A DNA stretch of 64,000 bases from Apodemus sylvaticus. Taxonomy: Eukaryota; Chordata; Mammalia; Rodentia; Muridae. Below, piece by piece: positions 21,073-32,625 of the stretch (the stretch's first letter is position 1; each line of letters starts with the position of its first letter). The stretch covers positions 78,671,766 to 78,735,765 of the forward strand of contig NC_067472.1 in NCBI RefSeq assembly GCF_947179515.1, given 5' to 3'. Below the pieces are notes generated by a model. That model saw only the letters and a list, made by a program, of their open reading frames with translations, was not told the origin of the DNA and did not search any database. Both the position numbers and the translations under genes were made by a program.

Positions 21073-21465
21073 GCTGGCTGGTTTTATGTCAACTTGATAC
21101 AAATTAGAGATATTTTGAAAGAGGGAGCTCAATTGTGACAGTGCCACCACTAGACTGGCCTGTGGGGGAAGCCTGTGGTGCATTTTCCTGATTGATGTGT
21201 GATGTGGGAGAGCCCAGCTTCCTGTGAGAGTGCCACCCTGGGCCAGGAGTGATGGCGCTATAGAAAGGTGGGCTGAGCACCCCATGAGGAGAAACCAGTC
21301 AGCCTGAGGCCTCTGCCTCCGCTCCTACCTCCAGGCTCCGCCTTGAATTCCTTCCCTGACTTCCCTAGATGATAGACTACAAACTGCAAACTAAAGAATC
21401 ACTTCTCCTTGACTTCCTTTTAGTCATGGTGTTTTATCACATCAAAGGAAACCCTAACTAAAACA
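21073..21465 (+). mobile_element. URR1B-like non-autonomous DNA element
   Basis: 'tgctggctggttttatgtcaacttgatacaaattagag' at the left and 'catcaaaggaaaccctaactaaaac' at the right are the ends I know for this rodent family. Confidence 0.6.
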
Positions 21466-21469
21466 AGCT

Positions 21470-21860
21470 CCTACCTACTGAGCTGTCTCACCAGCCCTGA
21501 CACCCTATCTTAAAAACCACAGCAAAAGATGACCATTTAGGTCACATCTCAGGCAAGAAAGTCAGAAAGTCTTGATGGGATTCAGGGGTCAGAATGTTAT
21601 TGTAAACAGGCTACAGACATCAGCATAACTGACTCCATGATGGAAATACCATTCAGACTATAAAACTCAGCACATAGACAACACCATGTGCTAAATTCAC
21701 CAAAGGCCTAATCCACCAAATTCCATTGTTCTGGGAAAGTCTTTAAGTGTCCCAACCTTGCTTTTTGGTTTTTGTAACTCTGCTTCTGGCCAACTGTTCT
21801 TGTTAACTGAAGTATGTCAACCCAGACCGTGGTTTTTGTGCTCAAAACCTTACCCTGAAG
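21470..21860. other. Unique intergenic sequence
   Basis: No gene or clear repeat recognised. Confidence 0.3.
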
Positions 21861-22030
21861 GCCAGGCGGTGGTGTCACACGCCTTTAATCCTAGCACTTG
21901 GGAGGCAGAGGCAGGCGGATGTCTGAATTTGAGGCCAGACTGGTCTACAGAGTGAGTTCCAGGGCAGCCAGGACTACACAGAGAAACCCTGTCTTGAAAA
22001 ACAAACAAACAAACAACAACAACAACAAAC
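21861..22030 (+). repeat. B1 SINE with A-rich (CAAA)n/(CAA)n tail
   Basis: 'gccaggcggtggtgtcacacgcctttaatcctagc' to 'gagaaaccctgtcttgaaaaac', then CAAA and CAA units. Confidence 0.9.
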
Positions 22031-23170
22031 TCACCCTGAGGAAACCTTGGGACTAAACTGGGATCCTAAACAACTAGTGTAGTCACCAGTCAGGCAATAA
22101 AAACTTTCTATTGGCTTAACCCCATTTCCAAGAAGTCTCTGGTGTAGAGCCCACAGCACTATAAGGGCTTCCGAGTGATTCCGATGTAGAGCCAAAGGGA
22201 AGCTCAGCTACTCCGGTCTGTAACCTCTATGAGTCCCACAGTGTCTTCCCCACTAGACTGACCGGCTTCTTTCGAGGAGACATCTTCCTGAAAGGGTAAG
22301 GTTCCACTACACGACACCCCCTCCCAGTTCCTTTTCTCCTAGGTTGAATGATTCACTGTTGATGGATTGATTACTCCTCTTCATTTTTTTTTTTTTTTAA
22401 ATTTTGAATCCCTGTCTCTCTAGGAATCTCAAGCTGGCTTCAGATGTGCTGTTCTTCTGCCTTCACCTCTGGAGAACGAGCACTGCAGCCATGTGCCGCC
22501 ACACCCAGCCTTAACCAATGTTTTCCCTTCTAATTTTAGAGGCACAACCCAGGGCCTTGCACAAGCTTGGCCAGCACTCCACCACCGAGCTACATCTCAG
22601 ATCTTCCTGGGGATTTAGAACCGAGACTAAATGTCTCTCTGAAGGACCAAATGTGTTACATATAAAAAATGGCAACTCTCGGTGGCCCTCTCTTACATTT
22701 GTGGGTAGAGAAGTGGAGGAGGCCTTGGGGTTCAGAGGAGAATTCTGAGGGTGTTCATGTCCCTGAACATGAGTTCCAGGTGCTTTCTGTCATCCAGATA
22801 GAATCCTGTCTTTGAGTCCTGTGTCCTAGTAACACAATTCTCTTTGTGCTAAGTAGTTTGAATTGGGTTTATGAGGTTTTCATTAATTTGTTTTGGAGGT
22901 GTGTGTATGTATGTGTGCCAAAGACCAGCTTTGACACCAAAGGGTAAACTGAGGCAGGCAGCCGCTGGGGATATTGGTGTTAAGAGTGGCTGATGGGGTT
23001 CAGTCCAGATACTGACAAGGTCTGCTGCCAATGGCAGCCAGCCATTAGAGAAATTACTCAGCAGACTTTTTCTCTGAAGGAACAAAGCTTAATTTATTGG
23101 GGCCAGCACTCCCTGTGACCAGCAGAAAAAACTCTGAACTCTTTTAATTCCCTGGGGCCAGCAAGAAAGA
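22031..23170. other. Mostly unique sequence with an old reverse B1 near 22400-22510
   Basis: The B1-like part is 'ccctgtctctctaggaatctcaagctggcttcagatgtgc'. No exon recognised. A TGTGTGTATGTATG scrap lies at 22901-22916. Confidence 0.35.
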
Positions 23171-23197
23171 GAAGAAAAGAGAGAAAATTCACACACA

Positions 23198-23238
<41 letters not shown>

Positions 23239-23960
23239 ACACACTCACACCACACTGAGTGAATGAAACAAAAGGCAGAATCCAATAATTTCATACATAA
23301 AAATATATACATACATGCATTCATACATACATGCATACAGACCTACAGGCAGACGTATACACATTCATACACTGGATGGTTGGGGCAAAGCTTCAGCAAG
23401 TAATCTGCAAGCATTTTACACACACACACACACACTTAAACACACACAACTGGTGGATGGAGAAAGCTCCAGCACGCACTCACACAAGCATTACACGTAA
23501 ACACACATACGCATAGTTGATGGACGGGAGGACAACGTTCCAATTCCCGCACTTCATTCTTCCTTCCATAGCTTATCTATCCCAGCAAAATCTTTCAAGC
23601 AGTAAAAAAATTACAATGTGATTACATTTTAGTTTTCTTCTAGTGAAGGGTTGTGAAAAAAACAGTGTGTTCCCCCAATAGTTTAAAAGAGATAGCATTG
23701 CATAATACAGGGAAAGAAAACAAGTTACTCCCAAGAACTCATGTACATTCATAGCTAAGCAACTTGTTATAGATTAACAAAGTGTAGGCAAGCAAGGTTG
23801 TTTTCTCAGCCAGTTTCTCTTACCGGCAGGCAGCAATTTGCAGTTACAAAGCAAAAAGTAATTATTTTATTATTTATCTTAAAAGTAATTTTGTAAGACT
23901 CTTAAAAGAATCACAAATCTAAACTTTTTTATAAAAATCAGTTATATCTACTTTAAATCC
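23020..23960. repeat. Possible rodent medium-copy (RMER/LTR-type) repeat with (CA)n and (CATA)n tracts
   Basis: AT-rich sequence with 'aaagcttaatttattggggccagcactccc', a (CA)n tract at 23192-23260, CATA words at 23295-23335 and a second CA run at 23418-23435. The layout resembles rodent LTR-type medium-copy repeats, but I cannot name one. Confidence 0.3.
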
Positions 23961-23994
23961 TCTGAATGCATATCTACCCATCAGTAATTTTTTT

Positions 23995-24160
23995 CTTCTT
24001 CTTCTTCTTTTGTGGTTTTCTTCTAGACAGGGTTTCTCTCTGTAGCCCTGGTTGTCCTGGAACTCACTCTGTAGACCAGGCTGGACTTGAACTCAAAAAT
24101 CCACCTGCCTCTGCCTCCCAAGTGCTGGAATTAAAGGTGTGCGCCACCACCACCCGGCCC
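23995..24160 (-). mobile_element. B1 SINE with near-perfect target-site duplication
   Basis: Reverse B1 with a CTT-rich tail. CCCATCAGTAATTTTT before it and CCCATCAGCAATTCTT after it differ at two positions. Confidence 0.9.
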
Positions 24161-24231
24161 CCATCAGCAATTCTTATTGTCATATCAGGAGGCTGAGGGG
24201 AAAAAAATGGGTATATAAAAATCAATTATCA

Positions 24232-24405
24232 TCCAGACAGTGGTGGCACATGCCTTTTAATCCCAGCACTTGGGAGGCAGAGGCAAGTGGATTTCTGAGT
24301 TTGAGGTCCAGTCTACAGAGTGAGTTCCAAGACAGCCAGGGCTACACAAAGAAACCCTGTCTCGAAAAACCAAAACCAAAACAACAACAACAACAACAAC
24401 AAAAA
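24232..24405 (+). mobile_element. B1 SINE with (CAA)n tail and target-site duplication
   Basis: 'ccagacagtggtggcacatgcc' to 'gtctcgaaaaaccaaaaccaaaacaacaac'. AAAAATCAATTA occurs on both sides. Confidence 0.9.
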
Positions 24406-24795
24406 TCAATTACTACCAGTGCAGCCTCAGTGAGAGTCCCGCCAGCCAGTGCTGCCACTGTTCTCTTTCCCTGACTATAAAAGGTCCCTGGCTTAACTAA
24501 GAGTGCACCTTTCTGAACTCCAAATCGTTCCCTAAGATTTTCTACATCAGAGACAGTAGCAAAAACATCTCAGCCTAGCTTCACTAACAATTTTATTTTT
24601 CCAAATCTAAAGGTGGTAGTCACTGTTGACAATCTAGATTTCTAAATTCCTCTTCTCTAGAATGGTGATAGAATCGTCAATCTGCTCCAGCAGCAGTGCC
24701 TGAAAGAGATCAGCATTATTATTGTGAGTGCCAGAGATGCTGCCCAGGGAGGGCTGGAAGCTTGCTTAGAGATTTCATTTTTGGATTTTTTTATT
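24406..24795. other. Unique intergenic sequence
   Basis: No gene or repeat recognised. Confidence 0.3.
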
Positions 24796-24797
24796 TG

Positions 24798-24798
<1 letters not shown>

Positions 24799-24838
<40 letters not shown>

Positions 24839-24980
24839 CGCACCACAGTGAGCACATGCAGGTCAGAGAACAGCACCTGGGAACTGATTTCCTCCTGTCG
24901 TGTGACTTCTGGTGATTGAACTCAGATCATCAGGCTTGGCAGGAAGTGTCTTTGCTTGCTGAGCCCTGTCGCTGGCCCTC
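24799..24980 (-). repeat. (GT)n microsatellite and reverse B3
   Basis: (GT)n 24799-24835, then 'gagcacatgcaggtcagagaacagcacctgggaactg' to 'gctgagccctgtcgctggccc'. Confidence 0.8.
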
Positions 24981-25107
24981 TTCCCGCTTAATGACTCTGA
25001 GTTGTCTGTGGGGTGTAACTGGAAATTCTGATCTGGAATTTAGGAAAGATCTAGGCTTTGCATTTATTGGCATGTTCTGGCTTACATTCAGAGCAACAGG
25101 TGGTGGT

Positions 25108-25295
25108 TAGCGAGGTGGCTCAGTGCTTACCACCACTCGCGGTTCTTGCAGAGGGCCCATTTTGGTTCCCAGTATGCATATGGTGGGTCACAACCATCTA
25201 TTTATGTCTCTACTTCCAGACATGCACTTGGTACACGTACACAAGCCGAACATTCATAGCACGAAATAGCATAAATAAATCTAAAAACAAATCAA
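25108..25295 (+). repeat. B3 SINE
   Basis: 'gttagcgaggtggctcagtgcttaccaccactcgcggttcttgcagaggg' to 'ataaataaatctaaaaac'. Confidence 0.75.
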
Positions 25296-25394
25296 TATAA
25301 AGTACATACCTATAATCCCAGCACTTGAGAGTTGGAGACAGGAGGATCAAGACTCCAAGACCTGATTATATAGGTAGTTTGAGACCAGTCTAGG

Positions 25395-25435
<41 letters not shown>
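25296..25435 (+). repeat. B1-like SINE ending in (AC)n
   Basis: 'acctataatcccagcacttgagagttggagacaggagg' followed by (AC)n at 25398-25435. Confidence 0.75.
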
Positions 25436-25438
<3 letters not shown>

Positions 25439-25534
25439 ATGCTGAGGGCTGGGCAGGAGGAAGGACAAATGGCTTTAGAACTCATAGACTTCGGCCCACC
25501 GCTTACCACAGTCACAATGGGTGGGCCTCAGTGT

Positions 25535-25648
25535 GACATGACCTCGAGGACCACGTGACCTGAGGACCACGTGACCTTGAGGACCACGTGACCTGTGGAC
25601 CACGTGACCTCGAGGACCACGTGACCTCGAGGACCACGTGACCTGAGG
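25535..25648. repeat. Tandem array of six CACGTG E-boxes
   Basis: The unit GAGGACCACGTGACCT(C/G) repeats with 16-17 bp spacing. CACGTG lies at 25552, 25568, 25585, 25601, 25618 and 25635. CACGTG is the core for USF, MYC/MAX and TFEB/MITF factors. Whether it acts as an enhancer is unknown. Confidence 0.95.
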
Positions 25649-26030
25649 ACTTCATGCTGTTATGGAGTTCTGCTCTGCTTGCTGCCCTCTTAATCTAAGA
25701 ATTATATGAATTCTTTCCACTTTTGTGCTTTTGTGTAATCTTTCATCATTAAATGTTCTGGAAAGACTTGCATTTTCTCTCTCTAAGCCTGTCCTTGCTA
25801 TGTACTTGAATTAACTGCATCGTGACCTGTGTTTTCAGATCAGAAATATGTAAGACAGCCAAGCATTCCATCTTATCAATGTCCTGGTCTAGATGGTTTC
25901 ATACGTGAACCACCCCCAGGTCTGTGTGTTCTCCTCCCCTGTTTCCACAATCTTCAGAGATGGCTCCTTTTCCTCCACTTTCTCTTCCATCTTGGTCTTC
26001 TTCAGGATAACCTTCTTAAAGAGATAGACC
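25649..26030. other. Unique intergenic sequence
   Basis: No gene or repeat recognised. Confidence 0.3.
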
Positions 26031-26034
26031 CTGA

Positions 26035-26240
26035 GGGTCAGAGAGATGAATCAGTGGGTAAAGCACTTGCTAGCAAGTGTCACCCCCAAGTTCGACCCCC
26101 CAGGCCCCACATGGTCGAAAGAGAGAACAAACTCCCTCCCCTCTGACTTCTGCATATAGGCCATGGCACATGTGTACCCAGGAACACACACACACACATA
26201 CATACATACATACATACATACATACATACACTAAAACTTA
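26035..26240 (+). repeat. B4-type SINE with (CATA)n tail
   Basis: 'gagggtcagagagatgaatcagtgggtaaagcacttgc' to 'cacacacatacatacatac', with about 9 CATA units at 26193-26230. Confidence 0.75.
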
Positions 26241-26249
26241 AAAAAAGGA

Positions 26250-27490
26250 AACTGGAGAATGAGCTCCAGTCTTACCTGGGCAGCACAGAAGAGCTGGTCC
26301 CAAGCTGATGTGCATGGGACGGCTAGCCCCATCACTTGTCTGTCATTCAGTGACATGGGTGAGGAAGATGTGTGTGTCCTGTCTGTCCTCCACTCCTGTC
26401 TGTCCCACACTTGCCCCTTGCCACCTTCAGCAGGCAGGAGAGCTGCCCTGGAGGGCATGAGAGTGGGAGACCTGGTTCTGCCCCTGCTGGCTGTGGCACT
26501 GGGTGAGCTAGCCAGAGCAGGGATGGAGAGCTTCCCCTGGTGGCGTGGGTGCGGGAGAGCTGGTGGACTGACCAACTCAGCTACCACCTAGTCCCAGATC
26601 CAGGGCTCTGAGTTGGCGCACCCCAACATCTACCCCATCTATGATCTGCTGGAGCACGAGAAGGGACAGGCCTGCAGATCCAAGGCCACAGGGTCTCCAT
26701 GGCACTGGGCAACATCAGGATATCTGAGGGAGTCCCAGTGAGGATCCAGTATGGATAGTGCAGCAGAAGCCAGAGGCCTCGTACCAGACCACGTGGACAG
26801 AAGGGTACACTGTGGGACACACTGTGACACCTACAGCGTCACAAAGATATTTTTTGTAGGGGAGGTTGCAAGGGTGGAGGGTGGATACAAAGGAATGGGA
26901 GCCAAGTGGGATGAGATGAATAATGGGAAATTCACAAAGAACCAATACAAACGTGATCCCATTCTCCTTTTCCTTTAAATTGAGAACTTGTTGCGGCGAC
27001 AAGATGAAGTTAGATTTCTTCCCTTAGCACCCAGGAGCCGTCAGCGCCTGTCACTAAACACAGCCCTCCAGTCCTAGTCCAGTCTTTGTACCAGGGCCTC
27101 ATGTTCAGATAATCTCAGAGACCATTGTTTGGCTTCTCTTTATACATACACATCTGCAGCAACTTGGTACTTTATCAGGACGTGGGATGCACAGTATTTA
27201 CCACCCTTCTCTTTCAAAACGAGTTCTTGCTATGGGGTCCACAGTAGCCTTGAACTCTAGTCCTGGGTCCCCTCCAGCCTGTTGCTGAGATGAGAGGCCA
27301 CCATGCCCATAGGCCTTCTTCTTGAGATTGAAATTTCTGGATCACTGTTACTTGTGCTTTTTCCAAAGACTGATAGGAGACAGAGTTCCTTCTGTGTCAG
27401 AGAGAAAGGACTTGCAAGGAAGGCTTCCCCGAGTTAGGTGGTGCTTATCTGCTTATCCAAGATCTCCTACAAAATGACTCCACATCTGGG
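26250..27490. other. Unique sequence, no gene assigned
   Basis: About 1.2 kb without recognisable SINEs. Near 26590-26690 a plus-strand stretch reads QIQGSELAHPNIYPIYDLLE with no stop and looks protein-like for about 35 codons, but no splice sites or longer frame support it. It may be a remnant of a retrocopy or chance. Confidence 0.3.
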
Positions 27491-27539
27491 CTTGGTTTCA
27501 AGAACATTATCTCTGTGTATGTGTGCGAGTGTGAGTCCA

Positions 27540-27725
27540 TCTCTATATGTGTATGTGGGTACTCCCACCTCTGTGTATATGTATGTGGGTGCTCCCACCT
27601 CTGTGTATATGTGTGTGTGTGCTCCCACATCTGTGTATGTGTGTGTATGTATATGTGTGTGTGTGCTCCCACCTCTGTGTATATGTATGTGGGTGCTCCC
27701 ACCTCTGTGTATGTGTGCAAGTGTG
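27540..27725. repeat. About 30-39-bp minisatellite ('gtgggtgctcccacctctgtgtatatgt')
   Basis: Five to six units sharing 'gctcccacctctgtgtatatg' separated by TG-rich spacers of varying length. Repetitive frames on both strands here are not genes. Confidence 0.9.
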
Positions 27726-29460
27726 CCCTTGTCTCTCTGTGTGTATGTATATTTGTGCTTTCATGTGCCCAGCATGGCCGAATCCCTGGTGACACTGGAT
27801 GAGTGGGGCTGCAGATGAAGGGCAGCCGTGGCTGTGCTGTGGAGAAAGCCCGCTGCTCTAGTTGCACTTTTCTGACGTTTATAACCAAATACTCCAGAGA
27901 TTTCAAAGAGGGAACAGTTACTTGGTTTTATAGGACTCCATTGCCATCATGGTGTGTGTTTGGGGCTAGTAAAAACAGTTTACATCAAGGCATGGGGATG
28001 GGGAGAATACAGGAAGTGGTCAGAGCTAAATATAGCCCCAAGGACATTTCCACTCTGACCTACTCACTCCAACCACTCCCTCTCACTTCTTCCCAGTGAT
28101 GTCCCTATAAACAAGGAACTGCATAGGTCATAACCTCATGGCCTACTGACTCTGAAAACGCCCTAATAGACACACCCAGAGCTGTTTCTTCTTCTTATCC
28201 TAGGGACTTCTTAATTCAACCAGGTTCACAATCAAGATTAATTTTCACATCCTTCTTGGGAAGAACATAGGCTGTCAACCCTGATCTTAATTTTGGCTAC
28301 TTTGGGTACCAGGAAAACTATAAATCCAAAGAGTATTTATAGGGCATCTACTCTGTGTCATCACCAGATTCCAGTGAACAATCACACACAGGCTCTGTGT
28401 ATGCGCTCAGTGGGAGACAGCAACGAAGCAATGGCAGGCCAGGGTCTTGATTCTGTGCAACTAGCACAATCTGAGCACCTGCCAGTCTCAACACGTGCGG
28501 CCAGGGTGCCACTGTGCCACCTGTGGACCTGTAAATAGGTTCCCAGGATAAAACCCCTGAATATTTGGGAATTAGACAGAGGAAGGCAGGTTTCCCCCAA
28601 TACAGCCTCTCCGAGGGAACAGAGCCGGAGGACTATCCTCTGTCCAATAGGAAGGCCCAGCTTGAACTGAGCACAGTGACGGAGAGGAACAGAAGCCTGA
28701 GAGTTGGAAGCTACTCCTGGGAGTTTTAAATTACCATTACATTTTATTTACATGTGTGTGCACGTACCTGTGAAGGTGCACGCACACTCACAGAGGTCAG
28801 GTGTGTTGCTTTATCTCACTCTGCTTTATTCCCTTGAGACAGAGCCTTTCACAGAACCAGGCAGTAGGCTGGTGGCCAAACACCTCCAGCTGTTGTCCTG
28901 CCCATCCCCCAAGCCCCGCACGTACAGGTAGGTGTGTGCACACCTGGCTGTTACACTGGGGCTGGAGATTTGAACTCGGGCCCTCGTGCTCCCAGCAAGC
29001 ACTCTTGCTCACTGACCCCTCTTCCCAGCATGCCAGGATATTTTTTGATTGCTTTCAGCCTAATAGGCTTGCTGATTGAGCCCTGGAACTTTCCTTTCCT
29101 TGGCCTGGCTCCTACTTCCCCAGTCTTCCCTTCCCTTCACAGTTCTCCAGCTGCAGCCCAGAGGCCCCAGCAGGAGACAGCGGGGTGCTCCGGGTTTCTG
29201 AGACTCCCAGGCAGAAGCAATTCAGCCAGCTGAGTGTGTGTGGCAGCAGCCTGTCCTCATGTCACTCACCACAGGCTGGTTATTCCACACTCAGGATTGA
29301 GTAGTCAGCGCGTGACTCTGACACCCACAGTGTCAGGCATGAGATGCTCCCAAAGCAAAAGAGAACCAAAGGGACACCACATCTCTCTAGACTCCAACCA
29401 CACGTGACAGCTTGACCAAAGCAAGGCTCTTCTCCCACTTTTGTTGGAGATAAAGGCTCC
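27726..29460. other. Mostly unique intergenic sequence
   Basis: About 1.7 kb with no young SINE. B3-like scraps lie at about 28740-29040 ('catgtgtgtgcacgtacctgtgaaggtgc', 'actggggctggagatttgaactcggg'). No exon recognised. Confidence 0.35.
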
Positions 29461-29462
29461 AA

Positions 29463-29685
29463 TGAGAATATCACGCTTGAGGCCTGGGCAGACGGCTCAG
29501 CAGTGAAGAGCCCTTGCTGCTCTTGCAGAGGACCCAGCTGGATTGAGCAGCTTACCCGTAGTGCCACTTCCAGAGGACTCACCATCCTGCACACACAGAT
29601 ACACAAAGACACTTAAACAAACACACACACAAACAAAACAAAACAAAACAAAACAAAACAAAACAAAACAAAACAAAAAGGAAAT
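29463..29685 (+). repeat. B4/B3-type SINE with (AAAAC)n tail
   Basis: 'ggcctgggcagacggctcagcagtgaagagcccttgctgctcttgcagaggaccc', then (AAAAC)n at about 29634-29680. Confidence 0.8.
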
Positions 29686-29712
29686 GTTAAAGAAACTGTA
29701 GAACATTTTCTC

Positions 29713-29885
29713 CGGGCTAGAGAGATGACTCAGTGGGTACGTGGTTATGGTGGGTCACAACTGCCTGTGACTCCCAAGGATCTGATGCCCTCTTCTGGCC
29801 TCTTTGGGCATTAAACACACAAATGGTGCACAAACATGCAGGCAAAATATCTATACACATTAAATTAAATTAATTTTTTTAAAAA
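29713..29885 (+). repeat. B3 SINE, internally deleted
   Basis: 'gggctagagagatgactcagtgggtacgtgg' jumps straight to 'ttatggtgggtcacaactgcc', then a normal end. Confidence 0.8.
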
Positions 29886-29895
29886 AATGGTGTCT

Positions 29896-30082
29896 GCCGG
29901 GCGGTGGTGGTGCACGCCTGTAATCCCAGCACTCTGGGAGGCAGAGGCAGGCAGATTTCTGAGTTCGAGGCCAGCCTGGTCTACAGAGTGAGTTTCAAGG
30001 ACAGCCAGGGCTACACAGAGAAAGCCTGTCTCAGAAAAAAACCACCAAATCCAAACAAACAAACAAACAAACAAACAAAAAG
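29896..30082 (+). repeat. B1 SINE with (AAAC)n tail
   Basis: 'gccgggcggtggtggtgcacgcctgtaatcccagc' to 'aagcctgtctcag', with about 6 CAAA units. Confidence 0.93.
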
Positions 30083-30210
30083 GTGCCATTAGTCCCAACA
30101 CTTGGGAGCAGATACAGGGGGATGTCTTGAGTTCACACCAGTCTGGTTAACTTAGAGAGTTCTAGGCCAATCAGCTACACAGTGAGAATGTCAAAAAAGA
30201 AGAAAGAGAA
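30083..30210 (+). repeat. Old B1-like SINE
   Basis: 'gtgccattagtcccaacacttgggagcagatacaggggg' and a GAAA-rich tail. Confidence 0.6.
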
Positions 30211-30229
30211 AGGAAAGGAAGTCATGCTA

Positions 30230-30385
30230 GGGCTGGCGAGGTGACTCAGTAGGTAAAGGCAGATGCCACCAAGCCTAAGTTTCATTTGTGGGACCCACTA
30301 GGTGGAAGTAGAGAGCTCGCTCGAACACGCTGTCCTCTGACCTCCACTTGACACACACATGCACACACTAAATAAATAAACAAAT
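30230..30385 (+). repeat. B3/ID-type SINE
   Basis: 'gggctggcgaggtgactcagtaggtaaaggcag' to 'ctctgacctccacttgacacacacatgcac' and AAAT units. Confidence 0.75.
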
Positions 30386-30394
30386 GCAAACGTT

Positions 30395-31095
30395 GGGGGG
30401 GGGTGGGTATAGAATAGAGTTTATTCAAGACAGAGGATTGGAGTTAATGGGGTAGCGGAGTCAGAGAAAGGCAGAGAAAGAGAGAGTAGAGAAGTGGAGG
30501 CCGGACATGACCACGTGGAGAGGGGGAGAGGGGAGTAGAGCCCAAGAGGCGGGAGAGGAGAGACTGCCAAGAGGTGAGAACAATAAGAGAGAGCAAACGT
30601 TTTTAATGAAGAAAAGAATATGCTTAATCCTTCTTGCTGGGTGTGGGGAAACTAGGTGTGGAGTCGCAGTGGATGATAGAATGTGTTTACTGTTGGGATT
30701 CTCCAGGCCCTCTAGGCTTACCTGGAGAAGGATCAGAGCCTTGGGCGATCTGAACTGGAGCTAGTCCAGTGCTTTGTGCATGCGTGAGGACCTGTCATGA
30801 CTGTTTGGCTTGCTACCGCCAGGAAGTGCTCTGCCTGGCATGAACCCAGAACTTTTCAGCATGGCTCAGAGTGACTTTTAGGGAAGTCACTGCAGTCTGA
30901 ACTGGTTGGGCATGGGGGTGTCTGGGTGACTTTTCTCCCAGGAGCACCCTAAGTGAGCACTGGGGAGATTGGAGTGCCCTCACTCTGTCTGATTCCAGAG
31001 AGTGAGCAGAAGGCAGATTTTGTGTCGCCCGTTCTACCTTGTTTCCTAGGGAACCTCTAGGCAGGAACTTCTAAAGACACGGAGCTGTGTCAGAG
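30395..31095. repeat. Possible LTR-type or medium-copy rodent repeat
   Basis: Purine-rich 'ggcagagaaagagagagtagagaagtggaggccggacatgaccacgtggag' resembles common mouse LTR-type repeats, but I cannot name a family. Confidence 0.25.
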
Positions 31096-31099
31096 GAAG

Positions 31100-31345
31100 G
31101 ATGATTTGGAGTTGGCGAGACAGCGTGGTCCGTAAAGCACTTGCCATGCAAACATGAAGACCTTAATTCAGGTGGCATTCATTTGGAATCCCAGCCTGGG
31201 GGACAGAGACAGGCAGATTCCTGAGGTCTCCGGCCGGCTGGACCTGTCTGCTCAATGAGACTCAGGCCAGTGAGACGCTCTGCTCGGGACACAAGGTGCA
31301 TGGAGCCTGAGGACTCCTGGGGTCCTCTCATCTCCTAGTGGAACA
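31100..31345 (+). repeat. B4A-type SINE
   Basis: 'gatttggagttggcgagacagcgtggtccgtaaagcacttgcc' and 'ggaatcccagcctgggggacagagacaggcagattcctg'. Confidence 0.6.
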
Positions 31346-31369
31346 GTCGCAGCTGCCGCTACTATTTTC

Positions 31370-31645
31370 TTTTGTTTTATTTTATTTTTTTATATTGACT
31401 TTTGTTTTGCTGGTGTTCTGAGATAGGATTTCTACACGTAGTCCAAGCTGGCCTTGAATTTAGGTCTCCTGCCTCCACCTCCCCAGAACTAGGACTATGA
31501 GTGTGTACCACTCTGGCTGGCGATATTGATATTGTTTTGTTTTGGGTTTTTGTTCTTGTTTTGTGGTCTTGGGGTTCAAATTCACAAGCCCCTGAATGTC
31601 AGGCAAATACTCTACCACTGAGATGTATCTCCAGCCCAGTGACAA
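31370..31645 (-). repeat. Old reverse B1 followed by an ID-like fragment
   Basis: B1-like 31375-31530 ('gagataggatttctacacgtagtccaagctggcc'); ID-like 31545-31640 ending 'ctaccactgagatgtatctccagccc'. Confidence 0.6.
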
Positions 31646-31649
31646 GTAT

Positions 31650-32430
31650 GAATTTTACATATATGTTTTCCTCATCAATATGAGGCATACCGATCAAGTT
31701 CTTTCTCCCTTTATCACCCTCCTCAAACCTTTCCCACTAAAGGAGTTTGACTAAGTATTCTTGAGTCAGCTTGCTATGTCTCCAAAAGCAAAAACAACAG
31801 TACCATGAGCCTGGTGGGAAGGCCAAGGGTGGCGCTCGCTGGCGCTATTGAAGCTACTGCTATCGTCCCACTAATGGATGTGGTGTCTTCTGAATACTTA
31901 AGCTTGTACACATAGAGTAGTGCTTCCTTCAGTTTTGGCGATGAAGGGCTCTCTCTCTGCGGTGGTCAGCAGTTAGTGTAGAGACTTATATAATAACTAA
32001 AGCACTGGCAGTAAGTGGCTGTTTAGGGCCTCCTCCCAGGCTCAGGAATCTTGGCAGAGAGAGGTGAAAATAATGTCAGAGATGTCAGGATGGGAAAGCA
32101 GGCTGTGAGGCACCGACTTCTGGATTGACAAGAATGTTGCATTCCTAAACTCAGACCAGCAGTAGCTACCAGCACAAGACTGTGAGACTAAACTCATTTG
32201 CCCCATCACAGAAGGGGGAGGGGTTCACAAGGCTCCACCCCTCTCTTAGAAACTATAGGCCATTAGTGGGGGCTGAGGGAGGGGGAGCTATAATGTCAAT
32301 GATATCCACTGGTAAATTGTCCCTGCTTGAGTAAATAATTCCCAACTCCCTTCCCCTGTTCATGCAGGCAACCCTAATTGAATGTCAAGGGCCCTGGGTT
32401 TGGCAGGGAAAAATAAATAAGAAAGAATAA
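31650..32430. other. Unique intergenic sequence
   Basis: No exon or repeat recognised. Confidence 0.3.
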
Positions 32431-32432
32431 TA

Positions 32433-32612
32433 TGGGGCTGGAGAGATGGCTCAGCAGTTAAGAGTTCCGACTGCTCTTTTGAAGGTTGAGAGTTCAAATC
32501 TCAGCAACCACTTGATGGCTCACAACCATCCGTAATGTTATCTTATGCCCTCTTCTGGAGTGTCTGAAGACAGCTACAGTGTACTTACATATAATAAATA
32601 AATAAATCTTTA
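32433..32612 (+). mobile_element. B2 SINE with short target-site duplication
   Basis: 'ggggctggagagatggctcagcagttaagag' to 'ataataaataaataaatctttag'. AAAGAATAATA lies on both sides. Confidence 0.93.
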
Positions 32613-32625
32613 GAAAAGAATAATA

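Noticed and set aside
20632..21285. 217-aa minus-strand frame
   Set aside because: It is made of a B1, a (GT)n tract and a T-rich tract read in frame; the [20 protein letters not shown] part is the usual B1 translation.
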